From assembly GCF_016862195.1 (NCBI RefSeq), contig NZ_BOMM01000009.1, positions 62,001 to 126,000 of the forward strand: a stretch of DNA of 64,000 nucleotides, read 5' to 3'. Made by a program: the position numbers and the translations under genes. Every line of letters begins with the position of its first letter. The stretch's first letter is position 1. The notes under the pieces were generated by a model, which did no database searches, was not told where the DNA came from, and worked only from the letters and a program-made list of their open reading frames with translations. The DNA comes from Paractinoplanes ferrugineus. GTDB lineage: Bacteria > Actinomycetota > Actinomycetes > Mycobacteriales > Micromonosporaceae. Positions 6,783 to 15,473 of this stretch are shown piece by piece.

Positions 6783-7727
6783 ATGACGGAATCCGCGCAC
6801 ACCCGCATCGGCTGGCTCGACCTGCCGGCGGAGGTCCGCTCCCGCGTCGAGGGCGTCCTCGGCGGCGGCCCGGTGACCGAGGCCGTCACCCAGCCCGGCG
6901 GTTTCTCCCCCGGCACGGCCGCCCGGGTCCGCACCTCGACCGGCCGACGGGCGTTCGTCAAAGCCGTCTCGCCCGAGCTCAACACGCGGTCGGCCGAGCT
7001 GGCCCGGATGGAGATCCACGTCAGCCGGTCGATGTTGGCCACCGCCCCGGTCCCGAGGTTGCTGGCGGCGTTCGACGACGGTGCCTGGGTGGTGCTCGTC
7101 CTGGCGGACATCGAGGGCGCTCAACCGCGTACCCCATGGGTCGAGCCGGAGGTCGACGCGGCCCTCGCCGCGCTCACCGAGCTCGCCGCCGCCGTCACCC
7201 CCACGCCGGTCGGCGGCTTGCCGACGACGGCGCAACGCCTCCATGACAACTTCACCCGCTGGGCCGCGCTGGCCGCCGACCCACCCGCCGACCTCGACCC
7301 CTGGCTGGCCGAGCGGATGCCCGAACTGCGGTGCCTCTCGGCGGCGACCCTCGAGATCCTGGCGACCGGTGACACGCTCACCCACTGCGACATCCGCGCC
7401 GACAACATGCTGGTCCGCGCGGACGACGGCAAAGTGATGATCGTCGACTGGCCGTGGGGTTGCGTCGGGCCGGCCTGGGTCGACCGGCTGATGCTCGCCG
7501 TCGACGTCTACGTCAAGGGCGGCGACCCGGCCCGGGTGCTGGAAGGCATCGACCCCGACGCGGTGACCGGCTTCCTCGCGGGCATGTCCGGCTTTTTCGA
7601 GTACGCCCACCGGCAGCCCCCGCCGCCCTCGATCCCGACGGTCCGCGAGTTCCAGCGCCGCCAGGCCGAGGCCCTGCGCCCCTGGCTGCGGGCCCGGCTC
7701 TGCTCCACCCCACGCCGCCGGCCGTGA
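6783..7727 (+). CDS. Aminoglycoside phosphotransferase (APH)-like kinase
   Basis: 314 residues with a protein-kinase-like APH fold. The N-lobe carries a Gly-rich turn (QPGGFSPGTAARV) and a Lys (RAFVKAVS). The C-lobe has the Brenner motif HCDIRADN, with catalytic Asp and metal-binding Asn, followed by IVDWPWG, whose Asp binds metal. All key residues are present, so it is likely active; the substrate could be an aminoglycoside, a sugar or another small hydroxyl compound. CACCAT lies 6 nt before the ATG, a possible leaderless -10. It is a single gene, not clearly in an operon. Confidence 0.85.
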   Translation: MTESAHTRIGWLDLPAEVRSRVEGVLGGGPVTEAVTQPGGFSPGTAARVRTSTGRRAFVKAVSPELNTRSAELARMEIHVSRSMLATAPVPRLLAAFDDGAWVVLVLADIEGAQPRTPWVEPEVDAALAALTELAAAVTPTPVGGLPTTAQRLHDNFTRWAALAADPPADLDPWLAERMPELRCLSAATLEILATGDTLTHCDIRADNMLVRADDGKVMIVDWPWGCVGPAWVDRLMLAVDVYVKGGDPARVLEGIDPDAVTGFLAGMSGFFEYAHRQPPPPSIPTVREFQRRQAEALRPWLRARLCSTPRRRP

Positions 7728-7858
7728 TCGCGGTCATGGCCATCGCACCAGATGGGAGGTCCGGCACACCGGTCCGGACCCCGCCCCGGCGCGCACTAGG
7801 CTGGGGATCCGGGCTTCGGCGTGGCGGCCCGAAACACACCTCACGAGAACGGAACACG

Positions 7859-9070
7859 ATGAGCGACCAGGCCAAGGTGCGAGTCCTTCTGCTGGAGAGC
7901 ATTCACCACGACGCGGTGACCCGGCTCGAGGCCGAGGGATACTCCGTCGAGTCCGTCCGCAACGCCTTGGACGAGGCCGAGCTGATCGAGCGCATCAAGG
8001 GTGTGCACCTGCTCGGCATCCGGTCCAAGACCAGGGTGACCGCCAAGGTCCTCGAGGCCGCCGACAGTCTGATGGCGGTGGGTGCGTTCTGCATCGGCAC
8101 CGATCAGATCGACCTGCTCACCGCGTCGGCCTCGGGCGTCGCCGTGTTCAACGCCCCGTTCTCCAACACCCGCTCCGTGGTCGAGCTGGCCATCGCCGAG
8201 ATCATCGCGATGACCCGGCGGCTCACCGAGAAGAACGCGCTCATGCACGACGGCGTGTGGGACAAGTCGGCGGACGGCGCGCACGAGATCCGCGGGCGGC
8301 GACTCGGCATCGTCGGCTACGGCAACATCGGCACCCAGCTGTCGGTGCTCGCCGAGAACCTCGGCATGCACGTGTCCTTCTACGACACCGCCGACAAGCT
8401 CGCGCTGAGCAACGCCCACCGCTGCGCCTCCATCGAGGAACTGCTCGAGACCAGCGACATCGTCACGCTGCACGTCGACGGCCGGCCGGGTAACGCCGGT
8501 TTCTTCACCGCCGACCAGTTCAAGCGGATGAAGCCGGGCTCGCTGTTCCTCAACCTGTCCCGCGGTATCGTCGTCGACCACCTCGCCCTGCGCGACGCCC
8601 TGGTCAGTGGGCACATCGCGGGCGCGGCGGTGGACGTGTTCCCGAAGGAGCCGAAGGGTCGCGGCGACGAGTTCGTCTCCGAGCTGCGCGGTCTGCCCAA
8701 CGTCATCCTCACCCCGCACATCGGCGGGTCGACCGAGGAGGCGCAGTCCGACATCGGCGACTTCGTGGCGAACAAGCTGACCCACTTCGTGCAGGACGGC
8801 AACACCACGTTGAGCGTCAACCTGCCGTCGGTGGCGCTGCCCGAGCAGGAGGGCATGAGCCGCATCGTGCACGTCCACATCAACACCCCGGGCGTGCTCG
8901 CGAAGGTCAACAGCATCCTGGCGCAGCACTCGGTGAACGTCGAGGGTCAGCTGCTGAGCACCCGCGGTGAATACGGCTACCTGATCACCGACATCAGCGG
9001 CGACTACAGCGCCGAGGTTCTCGACCAGCTGCGCGGCATGGAGCAGACGGTCCGCCTACGAGTTCTCTAG
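7859..9070 (+). CDS. serA: D-3-phosphoglycerate dehydrogenase
   Basis: 403 residues, the length of the E. coli-type (short, ACT-only) SerA. It catalyses the first step of serine synthesis. The Rossmann motif GYGNIG is at 153-158. The catalytic set is visible as Arg in NLSRGIVVD (235), an acidic residue near 264 and His in TPHIGG (287). A C-terminal ACT domain (about 333-403) suggests serine feedback. It stands alone: a TAGGCT -10-like box at 7797-7802 precedes it and a strong terminator follows. Actinobacteria often carry the longer ASB-domain form, so this short type is worth noting. Confidence 0.93.
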   Translation: MSDQAKVRVLLLESIHHDAVTRLEAEGYSVESVRNALDEAELIERIKGVHLLGIRSKTRVTAKVLEAADSLMAVGAFCIGTDQIDLLTASASGVAVFNAPFSNTRSVVELAIAEIIAMTRRLTEKNALMHDGVWDKSADGAHEIRGRRLGIVGYGNIGTQLSVLAENLGMHVSFYDTADKLALSNAHRCASIEELLETSDIVTLHVDGRPGNAGFFTADQFKRMKPGSLFLNLSRGIVVDHLALRDALVSGHIAGAAVDVFPKEPKGRGDEFVSELRGLPNVILTPHIGGSTEEAQSDIGDFVANKLTHFVQDGNTTLSVNLPSVALPEQEGMSRIVHVHINTPGVLAKVNSILAQHSVNVEGQLLSTRGEYGYLITDISGDYSAEVLDQLRGMEQTVRLRVL

Positions 9071-9105
9071 ACCCGAAGGCACGACAAGAGATACGAAGAC
9101 ACGAC

Positions 9106-9137
9106 GAAGCCGGCCGGGGCTGTCCCCGGCCGGCTTC
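9106..9137. terminator. Bidirectional terminator between serA and the membrane protein
   Basis: A perfect 14-bp stem, GAAGCCGGCCGGGG with its complement around CTGT, lies between two convergent genes. Confidence 0.85.
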
Positions 9138-9145
9138 TGCCGTAC

Positions 9146-10630
9146 TCAGGCGTTCTCGACCGTCAGAGACGTGATCCGGGCGCCGGCCGTCATGTCGTAA
9201 CGGTTGGCGACATTCCAATCCTTCGGGGTCAGCGTCGAACCGGCCGGCACGTCCTTCAGCGTCTTCGAGCCGGCCACCACCGTCTGCGCGCCGCCGGCCA
9301 CCTTGATCCGCACCGGGTTGCCGGACGGCGACTTCAGGACCAGCGAGTCGACCGCGCCATTGATCTTCACCGGGACGGTCCCGGCGGGCTGGGACAAGAC
9401 CAGTTGAGCGGTACGCATCCCCGCGACCATCTCGAGTCCACTGATCTGCCCACCGCTGACGTCGATCACCTGCTTCTCGGCGTACCCGGAGAAGCGCAGC
9501 GCCCACCGCACCTTGGCCGCGAGCACGATCTCGATCTCCCCGCCGGTGCCGTCGCCGTCCTTGCTTACCTGCAGCTTGACGTCGTCGTTGCGAATCGACG
9601 GGTTGGGCAGGATGCCGGCATCGTCCGGTGTGGAGATCCGGTAGAGGTCGTCGCCGAGCTCGCCGATCGTCACGTGCACCGAGTTGGTGCCGGCCAGCAG
9701 CTCGAAGCTCGCCTTGGTGCGGTTGTCCAACGGCGCCGTCGCGGTCCGTTTACCGGCGTCGCTCGAGCCGAGCTGCAGCACCGAGTCGATGTGGTCGTTG
9801 GAGCCGGAGAAGTAGACCACCCCGACGGCCGAACCGGCGAGCAACACGACCGCGCTGAGCACCACCATCGCGATGGTGACGCCCCGTGACTGCCGCCGTG
9901 GTGGTTCGGTGGCGGCGGAGTGCGAGACCCCGGCGCCGGTCGGGACCCCGGCGCCGAGCGAGCCGGTGTCGCTGCGCCAGTTCGCGAACTCCCCCGAGGG
10001 GGCATGCAGCGCGTTGGCGCGGGGCACCCGGCCGAGCGTGTCCTCGCCGGGCGTGAGCCGAGCCGGCGGGGGCCAGTTGGACATCGCCGGAGCCGGGCCG
10101 CGTCCCGCTGACGGCGCGTCGTTGCGCCGGATCGGAAGTTCGGCCGGTGTGAGCGAATCCGGATCGTAGGAGGTCGGCTCCCGGTCCCGCGCGGTGATCT
10201 CGAGCAGCGGCTCGAGCTCCCGGGAAGCGGGCTCGAACACCGGCTCGCGTTCACGGGAAGCCGGTTCGAAGACCGGTTCCCACTCGCGCGCGGCGGGTTC
10301 GTACGCCGGGGTCGGCGACGCTGATCCGGCCGGCGCGCCCGAGGTGGGCGCGGAGCGTTTCGGCGAGATCGGTCCGTCGCTGAAGCCGAATGAGGCTCGA
10401 CCCGAGCCTCGGGGTGTAGCCGGCCCGAAATCCGGTGCCACCTCTTCCTCCTCCGCCGGCAAGTCCGTGCCGTCGGTGAACCACGAGCCGCCGGTGGTCG
10501 TGTCGACCGGCGGGTGTGCGGGCGGGCGGCGATAGAGGGTGTCACCCTCCCGGCCGCCCCGTTTGCTGCCGAAGGCCGTCGGGTCGGCCACCGCCACATC
10601 GGACGCGTCGTCAGCTGCTTCTCGATCCAC
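9146..10630 (-). CDS. Membrane-anchored protein with a long cytoplasmic tail and beta-rich outer domain
   Basis: About 494 residues. The first about 250 residues are disordered, Pro/Glu/Arg-rich and include repeats of the type EPASRE-EPVFEP. One transmembrane helix follows (VTIAMVVLSAVVLLAGSAVG), then a beta-rich extracytoplasmic domain of about 210 residues with recurring Val/Gly strands like a beta-helix or DUF4097-type domain. The function is unknown; the anatomy suggests an envelope sensor or scaffold. The GTG at 10630 is chosen because GGGGAG precedes it by 7 nt; longer frames upstream lack such a site. Confidence 0.7.
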   Translation of the reverse strand: MDREAADDASDVAVADPTAFGSKRGGREGDTLYRRPPAHPPVDTTTGGSWFTDGTDLPAEEEEVAPDFGPATPRGSGRASFGFSDGPISPKRSAPTSGAPAGSASPTPAYEPAAREWEPVFEPASREREPVFEPASRELEPLLEITARDREPTSYDPDSLTPAELPIRRNDAPSAGRGPAPAMSNWPPPARLTPGEDTLGRVPRANALHAPSGEFANWRSDTGSLGAGVPTGAGVSHSAATEPPRRQSRGVTIAMVVLSAVVLLAGSAVGVVYFSGSNDHIDSVLQLGSSDAGKRTATAPLDNRTKASFELLAGTNSVHVTIGELGDDLYRISTPDDAGILPNPSIRNDDVKLQVSKDGDGTGGEIEIVLAAKVRWALRFSGYAEKQVIDVSGGQISGLEMVAGMRTAQLVLSQPAGTVPVKINGAVDSLVLKSPSGNPVRIKVAGGAQTVVAGSKTLKDVPAGSTLTPKDWNVANRYDMTAGARITSLTVENA

Positions 10631-10733
10631 AGCGAGTCTCCCCTGTCGCATCGCCGGTAGCCCGGCCATCCCCGACAGTGGTACGTATTTGAAGTTCACG
10701 CGGATGAGTGCAAGCGGGAACTACTTGGAGTTA

Positions 10734-11387
10734 CTACCGGCCGGGCCGGATCAGGCCGCGCCGGGTGGCGATCGCAACCGCCTCGAGCTGGCTGTGCGCG
10801 CCGAGTTTGGCCAGCACCGCCTTCACGTAACCGCGGCACGTGTGCAGGCTGATACCGAGCCGCCGGGCGATGGCCCGGGCGTCCAGCCCGGCCGCCATCA
10901 GGTGCAGCACCTCGTCCTCGCGGGAAGTGAGCCCGCCACCACGCGGTGCGACCGCCGGAGTGGTGCTACGCAGCAACCGGGCCAGGATGTCGGTGGACAC
11001 GGTCATGCCTCCGCCGTGCGCCGTGCGCAGCGCGTTGAGCACGTCGCCGAGCGCCCCGTTCTTGGACAGGAAGCCGGCCGCTCCGGCCGCCGTCGCCCGG
11101 CCCACGAGCGCCTGCTCATCGCTTGCAGTGAGGATCACCACACGCGTGTCCGGCTGCCGTACGCGAATCAGCTCAGCAATCGCAATTCCGTCCGCATCGG
11201 ACAGTTCCGGATCGAGGAGGATCACATTGGGCTGGAGCTGTGCGGCTAGTTGCAGGGCCTCCGCACCGGTGCGTGCGTGACCTACGTACTCGAGGTCCGG
11301 CTGGCCGGCCAGAGCGTGTCCGAGCAGCTCGGCGAACGTCTGATGGCCGTCGACGACGAGGACGCTGATCGCTTCGCCGTAATTCAT
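10734..11387 (-). CDS. NarL/FixJ-type response regulator
   Basis: 217 residues: a receiver domain (1-120) and a C-terminal LuxR-type HTH with LTSREDEVLHLMAAGLDARAI and RRLGISLHTCRGYVKAVLAKLG. The phospho-acceptor is Asp59 (ILLDPE) and the conserved Lys is Lys109. The usual N-terminal acidic pair reads Asp13-Gly14, so one magnesium ligand is missing, which may lower phosphorylation. No histidine kinase is next to it, so it may be an orphan or act without phosphate. It is divergent from the SARP-like gene at 11608. Confidence 0.88.
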   Translation of the reverse strand: MNYGEAISVLVVDGHQTFAELLGHALAGQPDLEYVGHARTGAEALQLAAQLQPNVILLDPELSDADGIAIAELIRVRQPDTRVVILTASDEQALVGRATAAGAAGFLSKNGALGDVLNALRTAHGGGMTVSTDILARLLRSTTPAVAPRGGGLTSREDEVLHLMAAGLDARAIARRLGISLHTCRGYVKAVLAKLGAHSQLEAVAIATRRGLIRPGR

Positions 11388-11474
11388 GCGCCACCTTTCA
11401 ACCGATCGGACCTCGGAAGTCTAAGGAGTACCAGCTCTCATCTTTGCCCTACCAACAGCCTGCCGCTGCGACGG

Positions 11475-11491
11475 GGCGGATCCGTTCCGCC
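11475..11491. promoter_or_regulatory. Inverted repeat in the divergent regulator promoter region
   Basis: GGCGGA-TCCGT-TCCGCC lies midway between the divergent starts at 11387 and 11608. It is a candidate binding site for the LuxR-type or the SARP-like protein. Confidence 0.45.
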
Positions 11492-11607
11492 GGTACGCCC
11501 GACAGAAGGATGAGGCCAAGCGGATGCGATAGCCAGTCTTTCGGTTGATCTGCACCCCTCGCGTTGGGGCTTGCCGGTCAACTCTCTCAGACGCAGAGTT
11601 TCGGTTC

Positions 11608-12108
11608 ATGTTCGACATCCAGCTCTTCGGCCGCGTCGAGGTCCGCACCCGGGGCGAGCGCCTGGCGGGCCGTGACTTCGGCGGCGACCGGTCGCGGCGT
11701 CTCCTGGCCCTGCTCGCGCTGCGCGGCGAGGCGTCCATCTCGGAGCTGGCCGAGCAGTTGGGCACGAGCAAGAAGTCCGTTGAGGCCGACTTGTCGGTTC
11801 TTCGGAAGCATTTGGAACCGGGCGTAAGCTCCCGAGACTCCGTGATCGGTAGCAATCGGGGCCGGCTCCGTCTCGACCCCGACCGGGTCCGGGTCGACAC
11901 CGCCCGCTTCGACGAGCTGATCGAGGCCGCGCGCGGGCGGTCCGCCGCCAGTGCCGCCAAGCCGCTGAGCGCCGCCGCGTTCCTGTCCACCCGCCCGTTG
12001 CTGGAGGACGAGGACGCCGCCTGGGCCGCCGAGGCACGCAGCGAATACCGCGCGAAGCTGGTGATGGCGCGCACCGAGCCGGCTAAATCGGAGGCGGCCA
12101 CCGTCTAG
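11608..12108 (+). CDS. Short SARP-like winged-helix regulator
   Basis: 166 residues. The start MFDIQLFGRVEVR and the following winged helix (RLLALLALRGEASISELAEQL, VEADLSVLRKHL) match the DNA-binding domain of AfsR/SARP regulators. After it only the beginning of a BTAD domain remains (VRVDTARFDELIEAA), then Ala-rich sequence; a normal SARP continues another 100 or more residues. It is either a natural short variant or a shortened gene. The ATG at 11608 was chosen because homology to the SARP N-terminus starts exactly there. The methyltransferase gene follows 18 nt after the stop. Confidence 0.7.
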   Translation: MFDIQLFGRVEVRTRGERLAGRDFGGDRSRRLLALLALRGEASISELAEQLGTSKKSVEADLSVLRKHLEPGVSSRDSVIGSNRGRLRLDPDRVRVDTARFDELIEAARGRSAASAAKPLSAAAFLSTRPLLEDEDAAWAAEARSEYRAKLVMARTEPAKSEAATV

Positions 12109-12126
12109 GACGGGCAAAATCGCCGG

Positions 12127-12717
12127 GTGCCGACCACCCTGCTGCCCGTACCGCTCGCTCCGGAGATCTCGCTCTACCTGCAGAGCAGCCGGGTGGGCCT
12201 CTTCGACCTCACCGGCGGCGAGTTCCGCAGTGACGAACCGCCGCCGTTCTGGGCCTTCGTCTGGGCCGGCGGTCAGGCCCTCGCCCGCTACGTTCTCGAC
12301 CATCCCGAGACAGTGGCCGGCAAGCGCGTCCACGACCTCGCCACCGGTTCGGGGGTGGCCGCCATCGCCGCCGCGATGGCCGGTGCCGCCCATGTCGCGG
12401 CCACCGACCTCGACCCGGCGGCGACCGAGGCGGCCCGCCGGAACGCCGCCGCCAATCAGGTCACGGTCAGTGACGCTCCGGAGCGACCCGAGGTGATTTT
12501 GGCGGGCGACGTCTTCTACAGCCCGACGGTCGCGCCCGAGATGACCAGGATTCTCCGCGAGGCCCGTCGAAATTCGGTGGAAGTCCTGGTTGGCGACCCC
12601 GGACGGGGGTACTTCCCGGAACGGCTCTTCACTGCGCTGACCAAGTACGTCGTGCCCGTACCGGCCGCGCTGGAGGAAGCCGAGACGCTGACGACGACGG
12701 TCTGGCGGATGCGATGA
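12127..12717 (+). CDS. Class I SAM-dependent methyltransferase
   Basis: 196 residues. Motif I is visible as VHDLATGSGVAAIAAA, followed by the acidic residue of motif II in AATDLDPAA and a later LAGDVFYSP, where ETFB-lysine methyltransferase and nicotinamide-methyltransferase-like enzymes carry their motif IV. FWAFVWAGGQALARY upstream is typical of that group, so a protein-lysine methyltransferase is the best guess. The start is GTG; CAAAAT ends 6 nt before it, as in leaderless genes. Confidence 0.8.
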   Translation: MPTTLLPVPLAPEISLYLQSSRVGLFDLTGGEFRSDEPPPFWAFVWAGGQALARYVLDHPETVAGKRVHDLATGSGVAAIAAAMAGAAHVAATDLDPAATEAARRNAAANQVTVSDAPERPEVILAGDVFYSPTVAPEMTRILREARRNSVEVLVGDPGRGYFPERLFTALTKYVVPVPAALEEAETLTTTVWRMR

Positions 12718-12755
12718 GCGTCACTTCATGCGAGATGCTTTCATCACCCAACCAG

Positions 12756-12779
12756 TTGTAGGCTGCATGCATTAATCAA
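12756..12779. promoter_or_regulatory. Candidate MarR operator
   Basis: A 24-bp imperfect palindrome with TTG at the left, CAA at the right and a central TGCATGCA lies 22 nt upstream of the MarR gene. AT-rich palindromes at this place usually bind the MarR protein itself. Confidence 0.5.
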
Positions 12780-12800
12780 GCTTTCTGCGGGGCCTTTCAC

Positions 12801-13289
12801 GTGTCACAGGATGATCTAGCGAGCGCCGCGTCGCGTCTCGCCGACGAACTTATGCGGTTCTTCCGGCTCGGTGGACGGGCCAAGAGCATGCTCAACAAGC
12901 CGGACCTGGGTGCGGAGTTCTCCGCGCTCATGCTGCTCTTTCCGCTGCGGTTCGTCGGCCCGATGCGCGTGACCGACCTTGCCGAGGCCAAGCAGGCCGA
13001 CCCCTCCACGGTCAGCCGGCAGGCCGCCCAGCTGGTCAAAGCCGGCCTGGTCCGGCGCGAGGCCGACCCGGGTGACGGGCGGGCATCACGCTTGGCGATC
13101 ACCGACGCCGGTCTGGACGCCTGCCGGCAGCTGCACGACGCCCGCGAGGCGTTCCTTCGCGAGGCCGTCGACGGCTGGCCGGCCGAACGCGTCGAGGCCT
13201 TCGTCGAGCTCTTCACCGAATTCAATACGGCGGTCGAGGCGCGTCTGCGCAGCGATTCGGCCGCGACACCACCACGGGAGATCGCGTGA
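12801..13289 (+). CDS. MarR-family regulator of the adjacent efflux pump
   Basis: 162 residues with a MarR winged helix: MRVTDLAEAKQADPSTVSRQAAQLVKAGLVRRE followed by the wing DPGDGRASRLAITDAG, whose Asp-Gly-Arg is the family signature. Long N- and C-terminal helices form the dimer. It overlaps the efflux gene by GTGA (13286-13289), so the pair is one operon, and a palindrome at 12756 is a probable autoregulatory site. It likely represses the pump until a ligand binds. Confidence 0.9.
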   Translation: MSQDDLASAASRLADELMRFFRLGGRAKSMLNKPDLGAEFSALMLLFPLRFVGPMRVTDLAEAKQADPSTVSRQAAQLVKAGLVRREADPGDGRASRLAITDAGLDACRQLHDAREAFLREAVDGWPAERVEAFVELFTEFNTAVEARLRSDSAATPPREIA

Positions 13290-14995
13290 GCAATCCCAGC
13301 ACCGCCGCACCACCGGCCAAGACCGGCGCGGAATTCACTCATCGCCAGATCCTGACGGTGCTCGGCGGCCTGATGATGGGCATGTTCCTGGCCGCCCTCG
13401 ACCAGACCATCATGGCCACCGCCACCCGGACCATCGCCGACGACCTGCACGGCTTCAACCTTCAGGCGTGGGCCACCACGGCGTTCCTGATCACGTCGAC
13501 GATCTCCACGCCGCTCTACGGCAAGCTCTCCGACATCTACGGGCGGCGGCCGTTCTTCCTGTTCGCGATCGGCATCTTCGTCGTCGGCTCGATGCTCTGC
13601 GGCCTGTCCCAGAACATGTACGAGCTGGCCGCCTTCCGCGCGATCCAGGGCATCGGCGCCGGCGGCCTGATGTCGCTGGCTCTGGTGATCATCGGCGACA
13701 TCGTGCCGCCCCGCGAACGAGCCCGCTATCAGGGTCTCTTCCTGGCCGTGTTCGGCACTGCCAGCGTCATCGGCCCGATCCTCGGTGGTTTCTTCGCCGG
13801 CGCCGACACCCTCCTCTGGGTGGACGGCTGGCGCTGGGTGTTCTATTTGAACGTGCCGATCGGCGTGGCCGCGATGATCGTGGTGGCCCGGGTCCTGCAC
13901 CTGCCGCACCAGCGCACCGACCACCGGATCGACTGGCCCGGCGCGCTCAGCCTGATCGTCGGGCTGGTGCCGCTGCTGACCGTGGCCGAGCAGGGTCGCG
14001 ACTGGGGCTGGGCGTCCGGCCGCTCGATCGCCTGCTTCGCGGTCGGCGTGATCGGCATCGTCGCCTTCATCTTCGCCGAGCGGGCGTACGGCGACGAGGC
14101 GCTGCTGCCGCTGCGGCTGTTCCGCAACCGCACGGTCGCCGTCGGCGCGACCTCCAGCACCATCCTCGGCATGGCGATGTTCGGCGGCCTGATGACCGTC
14201 CCGCTGTACCTGCAGATCGTCAAGGGCTCCTCGGCGACGCAGGCCGGCCTGCAGATGATCCCGTTCGTGCTCGGCATCATGGCCGGCTCGATCACCGCCG
14301 GCCAGCTGATCGCCAAGACCGGCCGCTACCGCATCTTCCCGATCATCGGTAGCACCCTGATGCTGATCGCGCTCGGCCTGTTCGCCACGATCGGCGCCGA
14401 CACCCCGCTCTGGCGGACCATGCTCATCATGGTGATCATGGGCCTCGGCCTGGGCGGCAACATGCAGCCGATGATCACCGCCGTACAGAACGCGGTGAAC
14501 CCGCGGGAGATCGGCGTGGCCACCAGCTCGGTGACGTTCTTCCGCTCGATGGGCGGCACGCTCGGCACGGCGATCTTCCTGTCCGTGCTGTTCAACGTGC
14601 TCCCCGGCAAGATCCGCGACTCGTTCTCCGCGGCCGCGGCGACGCCTGATTTCCAGGCCGCGCTCAAGGCCCACCCGGACCAGGCGCAGACCCTGCAGCA
14701 GGTGACGAGCAACGGCAACGGCGACCTGAGCGACACCTCCTGGATCAACAACCTCACCGACGTGCTCGCCCACCCGTTCAAGGCCGGCTTCTCGGACGGC
14801 ATCCAGGTGGTCTTCCTGATGGCCTTCGCCATCATGGTCGTCGGCCTGATCGTGGTCTTCTTCCTGCCGGAGATCCCGCTCTCCCAGCGCTCCGCCCAGC
14901 AGCAGCGCGCCGACGACATCCTCGCCGCCGAGAACAGCAATGGCGTCCCCGGTGAGGTCGGCGCCGGCCCGCGCGAGGACAAGGTCAACACCTAA
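13286..14995 (+). CDS. DHA2-family (EmrB/QacA-type) MFS efflux pump
   Basis: 569 residues with about 14 membrane helices. Helix 1 has the DHA2 signature LAALDQTIMATATRTIADDL, the loop motif GKLSDIYGRRP follows helix 2, and motif C appears as GLFLAVFGTASVIGPILGG. A large extracellular loop lies between the last two helices (about residues 450-515). It is a proton-driven multidrug or metabolite exporter in the inner membrane. The GTG start is coupled to the upstream MarR gene and a terminator follows at 15037. Confidence 0.93.
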   Translation: MSNPSTAAPPAKTGAEFTHRQILTVLGGLMMGMFLAALDQTIMATATRTIADDLHGFNLQAWATTAFLITSTISTPLYGKLSDIYGRRPFFLFAIGIFVVGSMLCGLSQNMYELAAFRAIQGIGAGGLMSLALVIIGDIVPPRERARYQGLFLAVFGTASVIGPILGGFFAGADTLLWVDGWRWVFYLNVPIGVAAMIVVARVLHLPHQRTDHRIDWPGALSLIVGLVPLLTVAEQGRDWGWASGRSIACFAVGVIGIVAFIFAERAYGDEALLPLRLFRNRTVAVGATSSTILGMAMFGGLMTVPLYLQIVKGSSATQAGLQMIPFVLGIMAGSITAGQLIAKTGRYRIFPIIGSTLMLIALGLFATIGADTPLWRTMLIMVIMGLGLGGNMQPMITAVQNAVNPREIGVATSSVTFFRSMGGTLGTAIFLSVLFNVLPGKIRDSFSAAAATPDFQAALKAHPDQAQTLQQVTSNGNGDLSDTSWINNLTDVLAHPFKAGFSDGIQVVFLMAFAIMVVGLIVVFFLPEIPLSQRSAQQQRADDILAAENSNGVPGEVGAGPREDKVNT

Positions 14996-15036
14996 AGATC
15001 AAAACCGCTCCTCGAGTACGCCCGGAGCACCACCGA

Positions 15037-15067
15037 AGAGCCGGGGCCGCCACGTGGCCCCGGCTCT
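15037..15067 (+). terminator. Terminator of the MarR/efflux operon
   Basis: AGAGCCGGGGCC and GGCCCCGGCTCT pair perfectly around a 7-nt loop and are followed by TTCG. Confidence 0.8.
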
Positions 15068-15118
15068 TTCGTGTCCCGCCACCCGCTCCCGGCGAGCCCG
15101 GGGTCTAGCGTTGGCGCC

Positions 15119-15427
15119 ATGGCTGTCGTGAAGATCAACGCTATCGAGGTGCCCGAGGGCGCCGGCCCCGAGCTGGAGAAGCGGTTCGCAGCCCGGCAGG
15201 GCGCCGTCGAGAACGCGCCCGGCTTCCTCGCCTTCGAGCTGCTGCGCCCGGTCGCCGGCGAGAACCGCTACTTCGTCTACACCAAGTGGGAGTCCGAGGA
15301 GGCGTTCCAGTCCTGGTCCGCCGGAACCGGCCGGGCCGCCCACGCGGGTGAGCGCAGCCGCCCGGTCGCCGCCGGCGCATCCCTGCTCGAGTTCGAAGTG
15401 ATCCAGCACGCGGCGAAGCCCGAGTAG
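15119..15427 (+). CDS. mhuD: MhuD-type heme-degrading monooxygenase
   Basis: 102 residues, a dimeric ferredoxin-like ABM fold. The sequence closely follows mycobacterial MhuD (VVKINAIEVPEGAGPELEKR, SLLEFEV). The residues known to matter in MhuD fall at the same numbers: Asn7, Trp66 and the heme-ligating His75. MhuD opens heme to mycobilins and releases iron without CO, so a role in heme iron use is likely. TAGCGT lies exactly 7 nt before the ATG, so the mRNA is probably leaderless. No heme uptake gene is adjacent. Confidence 0.88.
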   Translation: MAVVKINAIEVPEGAGPELEKRFAARQGAVENAPGFLAFELLRPVAGENRYFVYTKWESEEAFQSWSAGTGRAAHAGERSRPVAAGASLLEFEVIQHAAKPE

Positions 15428-15473
15428 CCACCCGCCCACCGGCACCCGATCAGCCGGGGCCGGACCGGCGCGG

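Noticed and set aside
12797..14773. Very long minus-strand frame opposite the MarR/efflux genes
   Set aside because: His/Asp/Arg/Gly-rich shadow typical of GC-rich DNA; the plus strand encodes two clear families.
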